NCBI GenBank assembly: GCA_035637175.1
Contig: DASPXS010000465.1
Coordinates: forward strand, 1-6,536
Length of the DNA: 6,536 nt
From: AV2 sp035637175
Lineage (GTDB): Bacteria > Verrucomicrobiota > Verrucomicrobiia > Limisphaerales > AV2
Reading direction: 5' to 3'
The notes beneath the pieces are model-generated. The model saw nothing but the letters and a program-made list of their open reading frames with translations. It was not told the origin of the DNA and made no database searches. Made by a program: the position numbers and the translations under genes. Positions 1-4,287 of the stretch are shown here, in pieces. The first letter of the stretch is position 1; every line of letters begins with the position of its first letter.

Positions 1-228
1 CGGGTGCATGATGATGCTGGCTTCCAGTCCGACGACGTCCTCGCGCTGTTGGGTCATGTTGCGCCACCAGAGTTCCTTCACGTTGCGCTTGAGTTCGGCG
101 CCGAGCGGGCCGTAGTCCCAGAAACCGTTGATGCCGCCGTAAATCTCCGAGGACTGGAAAATGAACCCGCGTCGTTTGCACAGCGACACGATTTTTTCCA
201 TCAATGGATTTTCTTTCGGCTCGGCCAC
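1..228 (-). CDS. glyQS: Glycyl-tRNA synthetase, single-chain (alpha2) type, N-terminal fragment
   Basis: This enzyme charges tRNA-Gly with glycine using ATP, in the cytoplasm. Only the first 76 codons are present; the gene continues past the left edge. The translation contains the recognisable start of the bacterial/eukaryotic-type class II GlyRS: CKRRGFIFQSSEIYGG, then FWDYGPLGAELKRN, WWR, and GLEASIIMHP. This is the N-terminal catalytic core including the motif 1 region, and it is not the alpha-subunit of the alpha2beta2 enzyme. The start is uncertain. GTG at 228 gives MAEPKENPLMEKIV, a short hydrophilic leader of the kind this family often has. ATG at 201 would start at MEKIV and fits the candidate promoter better. 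Neither has a convincing Shine-Dalgarno sequence. The frame stays open further upstream, with another GTG at 255. The gene is divergent from the plus-strand operon starting at 372. Family identity is secure; the exact start is not. Confidence 0.94.
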   Translation of the reverse strand, partial: MAEPKENPLMEKIVSLCKRRGFIFQSSEIYGGINGFWDYGPLGAELKRNVKELWWRNMTQQREDVVGLEASIIMHP

Positions 229-237
229 AAAGCGGGA

Positions 238-266
238 AGTGTTCTTGAACGACACGTTGATGTCAA
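238..266 (-). promoter_or_regulatory. Candidate sigma70-type promoter for glyQS
   Basis: Read on the minus strand, a perfect TTGACA (-35) lies at 266-261. After a 17-nt spacer comes AACACT at 243-238, a poor -10 matching only 3 of 6 consensus bases. Transcription would begin near 231. That gives a leader of about 30 nt to the ATG at 201, but almost no leader to the GTG at 228. The perfect -35 and correct spacing favour it; the weak -10 keeps confidence low. Confidence 0.35.
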
Positions 267-297
267 GGGAAGCGCGGGAAGAGAGCGTACAGGGGGG

Positions 298-321
298 AAC
301 GAAAAACCTCACTGGTTCGTT
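298..321. promoter_or_regulatory. Imperfect inverted repeat (hairpin or operator candidate) between divergent genes
   Basis: AACG (298-301) pairs with CGTT (318-321), and AACC (305-308) pairs with GGTT (314-317). This leaves a 3-nt A bulge (302-304) and a 5-nt loop (309-313), for 8 base pairs in total. It sits in the centre of the 143-nt gap between glyQS and the plus-strand operon and touches the candidate plus-strand -35. It could be an operator or an RNA hairpin, or chance. It is not followed by a T-tract in either direction that would make it a good intrinsic terminator. Confidence 0.25.
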
Positions 322-347
322 GCTTTTCGCCGCACAAAGTGTAAATA
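320..347 (+). promoter_or_regulatory. Weak candidate promoter for the three-gene operon
   Basis: TTGCTT (320-325) is followed by a 16-nt spacer and TAAATA (342-347), in the most A/T-rich part of the gap and about 25 nt before the ATG at 372. Both hexamers are partial matches to sigma70 consensus (4/6 and 3/6). It is listed because the operon must be transcribed from this short gap or from outside the window, and no better candidate is visible. Confidence 0.22.
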
Positions 348-371
348 AGGCAGTAGTGGTCCGATAGAGTT

Positions 372-2015
372 ATGATCGATCGCCTCCTTGAAAAGCACCT
401 CAAGCCGATCGCGCGCGATTATTGGCGCTGGCAGTTGTGGCGTCCGCTGACGCGGTGCTGGGCTGCGATGGCGGTGGTCGGAGTTGCTCTGACGATGTTC
501 CATCGGTGGGTGGGTTGGTGGGCGGCCTGGGTCTTTCCCTTGTTCATTGCGGCAACGGCAGGCTGGGTGCTGGTCGTCCGGCGGCGCTGGCGAAGAAGTG
601 AACCGGACTATCGCGAGATCGCCCGGCAAATCGAGCGCGAAGACCCCAAGCTGCACGCCCTGCTGCTGACCGCCGTCGAACAGCAACCGGACGCGGCGAC
701 CGGCCAGTTGAATTACCTGCAACAGCGGGTCATAAGCGAAGCGCTGGAACATAATCGGCGTCGTCCGTGGGGAACCCGGGTCTTTGAACGGCTCTTTTTC
801 ACGCAGTGCGCGCATGGGCTGGCGTTGATTTTATTCCTGGGGGTCTTGAGCGGTTTGTGGATGACGACGCCCGCAGGTCGTTCCCGGTTTGTCGCGCCGA
901 AGCAGGGGGTCACGGTCACGCCGGGCGACACGAGCATCGAACGGGGCAGCGGCCTCGTCGTGCTGGCGCGGTTTGAGGGAAAATTACCGGGCGAAGCGGC
1001 GCTGGTCCTTAAGCCGGCGAATGAAAACGCGCGGCGGGTCCCCTTGGCGAAGAATCTTGACGACCCGGTGTTCGGCGGCAGCGTGCCCGAGGTGAACCGC
1101 GACCTGACCTACCGCGTCGAGTTCGAGGGCGGCAAAACCCGCGATTTCAAGGTCACGGTTTTTGATTATCCGAAACTGGAGCGGGCGGACGCGAAGCTCA
1201 CGTTTCCCGATTATACCGGCCTGCCGGAAAAGACCATTGCCGACACCCGCCGCGTCAGCGCGGTCGAAGGTTCCGCTCTCGATTACACGTTTTTCCTGAA
1301 CAAACCGGTGGCAACGGCCCGACTGGTGGCAAAGGACAAGACGGTGGTTTCGCTGCAGGTCGATACCAACCGTCCGAACGTTTACCGCCATCAATTCAAA
1401 CTGGATCAAAGCCGGCAGTACGAATTGCAGCTCGTGGACGACGCCGGGCGCACGAACAAAGTGCCGCCACAATTCGTCATGGAAGCGCTGAAGAACCGCG
1501 CGCCGGAACTGAAACTGGCGTCTCCCCGCGGCGACCAGCGCGTGTCGCCGCTGGAGGAGATTGCGTTCCAGGCCGAGGCGTCGGACGATTTCGGCCTCAA
1601 AGCCTACGGCGTGGCTTACACGCTGGCGGGCCAGGAAACGAAGTTTGTTCAACTGGGAACGAATTCCAGCCCGAACGAGAAGCGCCCGTTTAACTACCTG
1701 CTGCCGCTGGAACAACTCTCCGCGCAGTCGGACCAGTTGTTGAGTTACTATGTCTGGGCGGATGACTTCGGTCCCGACGGCGGGCTGCGGCGCACGTCGA
1801 GCGACATGTATTTTGCCGAGGTAAGGCCCTTTGATGAAATCTTCCGCGAAGACCAGATGGATGGCGCCGGTGGGCAACCGGGCGGCCAGCAGGGCGGGGG
1901 ACAAACGCAGAAGCTGGCCGAGTTGCAGAAACAAATCATCAACGCCACATGGAAGCTCCAGCGCGCAAAGGCGGCATTGCCGTCGCTTGCCGCCCCGGGG
2001 CCGCTCAACCGATGA
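372..2015 (+). CDS. Membrane-anchored Ig-like protein, N-terminal half of a DUF4175-type protein
   Basis: A 547-residue protein. Three hydrophobic segments are visible: about 28-45, 47-69 and 145-165. The Arg-rich RRRWRR after the second predicts that residues 70-144 are cytoplasmic and everything after 165 is periplasmic. The exported part contains beta-rich, Ig-like repeats with family-typical motifs: FPDYTGLP (278-285), SDDFGLK (404-410), YYVWADD (459-465), RPFDEIFRED (485-494). A Gly/Gln hinge (about 500-513) follows, then ELQKQIINATWKLQR (517-531). In homologues as I recall them, this last motif leads directly into a long Gln-rich coiled coil. Here the frame ends after 16 unrelated residues, and the coiled coil is encoded by the next gene in another frame. 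The only early ATG is 372; its Shine-Dalgarno (AGAG) is poor and close. No catalytic motif is visible. A structural or scaffolding role in the envelope is inferred; biochemical function is unknown. Confidence 0.88.
   Translation: MIDRLLEKHLKPIARDYWRWQLWRPLTRCWAAMAVVGVALTMFHRWVGWWAAWVFPLFIAATAGWVLVVRRRWRRSEPDYREIARQIEREDPKLHALLLTAVEQQPDAATGQLNYLQQRVISEALEHNRRRPWGTRVFERLFFTQCAHGLALILFLGVLSGLWMTTPAGRSRFVAPKQGVTVTPGDTSIERGSGLVVLARFEGKLPGEAALVLKPANENARRVPLAKNLDDPVFGGSVPEVNRDLTYRVEFEGGKTRDFKVTVFDYPKLERADAKLTFPDYTGLPEKTIADTRRVSAVEGSALDYTFFLNKPVATARLVAKDKTVVSLQVDTNRPNVYRHQFKLDQSRQYELQLVDDAGRTNKVPPQFVMEALKNRAPELKLASPRGDQRVSPLEEIAFQAEASDDFGLKAYGVAYTLAGQETKFVQLGTNSSPNEKRPFNYLLPLEQLSAQSDQLLSYYVWADDFGPDGGLRRTSSDMYFAEVRPFDEIFREDQMDGAGGQPGGQQGGGQTQKLAELQKQIINATWKLQRAKAALPSLAAPGPLNR
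2012..2015 (+). promoter_or_regulatory. ATGA stop/start overlap, probable translational coupling
   Basis: The TGA ending the upstream gene (2013-2015) overlaps the ATG (2012-2014) of the next. No usable Shine-Dalgarno lies upstream of this ATG (the preceding bases are ccggggccgctcaaccg), so initiation probably depends on ribosomes terminating at the TGA and restarting. This would keep the two products near a fixed ratio. An alternative in-frame ATG at 1949 also lacks a Shine-Dalgarno and would overlap by 67 nt. Confidence 0.6.
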
Positions 2016-4279
2016 ACACTATCATCCTCGGATTGGCGGCGCTGTTTTGTGCGGCGCCTTTGCCCGCGCAGGAACGCGCCCGCCCGCCCGCAACACCGGC
2101 GGCCCGCTCCGGGCGGCCCGCTTTGAACACCGGGGGCGACTATTGGTCCGACATCGTGGTGGTGCGCGACGCGCAGGAGCAGGCGCTGGAGCAGGCGCAG
2201 GGCATGCGGGAGCGCGCGGAGGCCTCGCCCGCCCGGATCGCGTTGGAGAGCGCCGTGCAGGAAATGGAACGTTCGCTGGCCCTGCTCGAAGAAGCGAAAA
2301 AATCGCCGGAAAAACTGTCGTCGGCGCTGGCGAGAGAACAGGCGGCGTATCAGGCATTGCTGAAACTGGCGGCGCACGAATATCGCGTTTCGCGCAGCCG
2401 CAACGGCCAGCAGGGCGGGCAACAGGGCGACCGCGCGCAGCGGCAGATTGACGAGTTGGATTTGAAACAATCGGAGAATCGGTACGAAATGCAGCGGCAG
2501 GCGTCGCCGCAGCAAAACGCCGAGCAACGCGAACAACTGCAGGTGCTCAACCGGCTCAAGGAACTGGCGCAGCGGCAGCAGGACTTGAACGCCCGGCTCC
2601 AGGAGCTTCAGACCGCGTTGCAGGAAGCCAGGACCGAGCAGGAACGCGAGGAAATCAAGCGCCGGCTCCAGCGCCTGCGGGAAGAGGAGCAGGAAACCCT
2701 GGCGGACCTGGACGAGTTGCGGCAGCGGATGGAAAGGCCGGAAAACCAGTCGCGCATGGCCGACGCGCGCCAGCAAATGGACAAAACCCGTTCGGACGTG
2801 CAACGCGCGTCGGAAGCATTGGACAACGGGTCTGTGCCCCAGGCCCTCAGCTCGGGCACGCGTGCCCAGCGCCAGTTGCAGCAGATCGCCGAGGAGTTTC
2901 GAAAAAACAGTTCCGGCCGGTTCGCCGATGACATGCGCCAGATGCGCAACGACGCGCGGCAACTCGCGCAAAAACAGGAGGAACTGGCCAAACAACTGGG
3001 CGGGCTGGCCAACCCCAAACAGAAAACCTTGAGTGATTCGGGGGAGCGCAAGGAACTGGCGAATCAATTGGCGCAACAGAAGGCCGGCGTGACCAATCTG
3101 TTCAACGAAATGCGCGGCATCTCCGAGCAATCCGAGACGGCCGAACCGCTCCTGTCCCGGCAGCTCTACGACACCCTCCGCCAGAGCAACCAGGAGGAGT
3201 TGAATAAATCGCTCGATTTGTCCGCCGAACTCGTCCAACGCGGCTTCATTCCGCAGGCCGAACAATTCGAGCAGCGCGCCCGCCAGAACATCGACGAGTT
3301 GAAACGCAGCGTCGAGAAGGCCGCCGAAAGCGTGTTGGGCGACGATGTCGAGACCCTGCGCTTCGCCCGGCGCCAACTGGACGACCTGAGCCGCCAATTG
3401 GAAACGGAAATCGACCTGGCCGACACCAACGCAATCCCAACCAACGCCGTGGCTTCGGTCAACCCGACGATGCAGCGACGTTACGGTGTGGGCTCTCGGG
3501 AAATCAGCGATCATCAATCCGCACCGGCGGGCGAGAGCGAACAAAACCCGGCGAATCAACCGTCCGCGTCGCGCGATCCGGCGGCGTCGCGCGATCCAAC
3601 AGCGCAAAACGAAACGGCGCCAGACGCGCAATCCCAGGGACGCAATTCCGCGTCGGATCCGAACCGACCTTCGTCCGGCCAGCAACCGGGCGAGCCTGCG
3701 CAACAGGCGCAAAACGGTTCGCAAAGTCCGCAAAACCGGCCCGGTAATTCGGGACAAGCGCCGGCCCAAAACGGTTCTCAGCCGGACGGCACGGCTTCCT
3801 CATCCGAAATGACTGCGAACGGTTCGAACAACCAGCCCGGCCGGCGCAACAGTGCCGGCGGCGGCGCGCGGCGTAATTTTTTTGACGGCGGCGGTGCCGA
3901 GGGCGGCGCGGAAGGTGGTGGTTTTGCCGGTGGCGCCTTCAGGCCATTGACCGGGGACAATTTCGTCGATTGGTCCGACCGGCTGCGCGACGTGGAGGAG
4001 ATGCTCGATCTGCCGGAATTGCGCACCGAAGTCGCGCGCATCCGCGATCGCGCCCGCGTGTTGCGACTGGCCTACAAACGCCACGGTGAAAAGCCGGACT
4101 GGGCCGTGGTCCGGTTGCAGATTGCCGCGCCCCTGGCGGAAGTGCGTTCGCGGATCGGCGAGGAACTGGCCCGCCGGGAATCGAACGAGGCGATTGTCCC
4201 CATTGATCGCGATCCGGTCCCGGCGAAATTCTCCGAGTTGGTCCGCCGCTACTACGAGCAATTGGGAAAGAGCGAATAA
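2012..4279 (+). CDS. Gln-rich periplasmic coiled-coil protein, C-terminal half of a DUF4175-type protein
   Basis: A 755-residue protein from ATG 2012. Residues 1-19 (MNTIILGLAALFCAAPLPA) resemble a Sec signal peptide with cleavage near PLPA|QE, though the n-region has no Lys/Arg. A Pro/Ala linker leads to YWSDIVVVRDAQEQALEQ (44-61). Residues about 50-470 are almost continuous charged heptad-like helix rich in Gln, Glu and Arg, consistent with long coiled coils. A low-complexity Asn/Gln/Ser/Pro linker (about 471-645) contains short internal repeats and ends in a Gly-rich stretch. A conserved-looking C-terminal domain follows (about 646-755), with LTGDNFVDWSDRLRDVEEM and PIDRDPVPAKFSELVRRYYE. 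The family is recognised by overall similarity only; no enzymatic motif is seen. In related proteins this region is fused to the product of the preceding gene. Starting at ATG 1949 would add 21 residues and give a positively charged n-region. The role is unknown, presumably partnering the upstream membrane protein. Confidence 0.87.
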   Translation: MNTIILGLAALFCAAPLPAQERARPPATPAARSGRPALNTGGDYWSDIVVVRDAQEQALEQAQGMRERAEASPARIALESAVQEMERSLALLEEAKKSPEKLSSALAREQAAYQALLKLAAHEYRVSRSRNGQQGGQQGDRAQRQIDELDLKQSENRYEMQRQASPQQNAEQREQLQVLNRLKELAQRQQDLNARLQELQTALQEARTEQEREEIKRRLQRLREEEQETLADLDELRQRMERPENQSRMADARQQMDKTRSDVQRASEALDNGSVPQALSSGTRAQRQLQQIAEEFRKNSSGRFADDMRQMRNDARQLAQKQEELAKQLGGLANPKQKTLSDSGERKELANQLAQQKAGVTNLFNEMRGISEQSETAEPLLSRQLYDTLRQSNQEELNKSLDLSAELVQRGFIPQAEQFEQRARQNIDELKRSVEKAAESVLGDDVETLRFARRQLDDLSRQLETEIDLADTNAIPTNAVASVNPTMQRRYGVGSREISDHQSAPAGESEQNPANQPSASRDPAASRDPTAQNETAPDAQSQGRNSASDPNRPSSGQQPGEPAQQAQNGSQSPQNRPGNSGQAPAQNGSQPDGTASSSEMTANGSNNQPGRRNSAGGGARRNFFDGGGAEGGAEGGGFAGGAFRPLTGDNFVDWSDRLRDVEEMLDLPELRTEVARIRDRARVLRLAYKRHGEKPDWAVVRLQIAAPLAEVRSRIGEELARRESNEAIVPIDRDPVPAKFSELVRRYYEQLGKSE
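3566..3601 (+). repeat. In-frame 18-bp tandem duplication in the disordered linker
   Basis: Two adjacent 18-nt units (3566-3583 and 3584-3601) share 15 of 18 bases, including the identical 14-mer GCGTCGCGCGATCC. They encode ASRDPA-ASRDPT. A dispersed 18-nt pair (3707-3724 and 3764-3781, also 15 of 18) encodes AQNGSQ twice. Both sets preserve the frame and lie in the low-complexity linker, so they are best read as slippage-driven linker growth. Confidence 0.7.
3877..3883 (+). other. T TTT TTT heptamer, candidate -1 slippage site with immediate TGA
   Basis: A run of seven T sits in the zero frame of the coiled-coil gene as AAT TTT TTT (N622 F623 F624). The phase is exactly the X XXY YYZ form of a -1 slippery site. 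After a -1 slip the next codon is TGA (3883-3885), so slippage would end the protein at 624 residues, just before the Gly-rich stretch and C-terminal domain. There is no Shine-Dalgarno-like stimulator upstream, and only a weak 5-bp GC stem is visible downstream (3905-3909 with 3933-3937). The pattern is seen directly; any function is speculative. Confidence 0.25.
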
Positions 4280-4281
4280 GG
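4278..4281 (+). promoter_or_regulatory. Short Shine-Dalgarno overlapping the preceding stop codon
   Basis: AAGG, partly formed by the TAA of the upstream gene, ends 6 nt before ATG 4288. It supports that start over the adjacent in-frame GTG at 4285. The 8-nt gap between the genes leaves no room for a terminator or promoter, so the third gene should be co-transcribed. Confidence 0.5.
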
Positions 4282-4287
4282 CCGGTG

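Noticed and set aside
4..348. A 114-codon plus-strand frame at the left edge
   Set aside because: It is antisense to unmistakable GlyRS sequence and has no recognisable features.
984..1934. A 316-codon open frame on the minus strand
   Set aside because: It is antisense to the Ig-like domains of the first operon gene, with a composition typical of a shadow frame.
1949..2015. Programmed -1 frameshift joining the first two genes
   Set aside because: No slippery heptamer is seen in the overlap, whose sequence is mostly GC-rich and non-repetitive. The ATGA restart is a simpler explanation.
2012..2071. Lipoprotein signal at Cys13 of the coiled-coil protein
   Set aside because: The residues before Cys are A-L-F, which do not fit a lipobox. 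An ordinary Sec cleavage near PLPA is more likely.
1831..2451. A 206-codon plus-strand frame spanning the gene junction
   Set aside because: It is rich in Arg, Gly and Ala without domain character, and overlaps both better-supported genes. It is not the missing linker between the two DUF4175-like halves.
1748..3769. A 673-codon open frame on the minus strand
   Set aside because: It lies opposite the coiled-coil gene. Its Leu/Arg/Phe-rich, domain-free translation is what the reverse complement of Gln/Glu/Arg-rich codons yields in GC-rich DNA.
3541..3800. CRISPR-like or mobile-element repeats
   Set aside because: The repeats are short, in frame and encode linker residues. There are no regular spacers, terminal inverted repeats or transposase.
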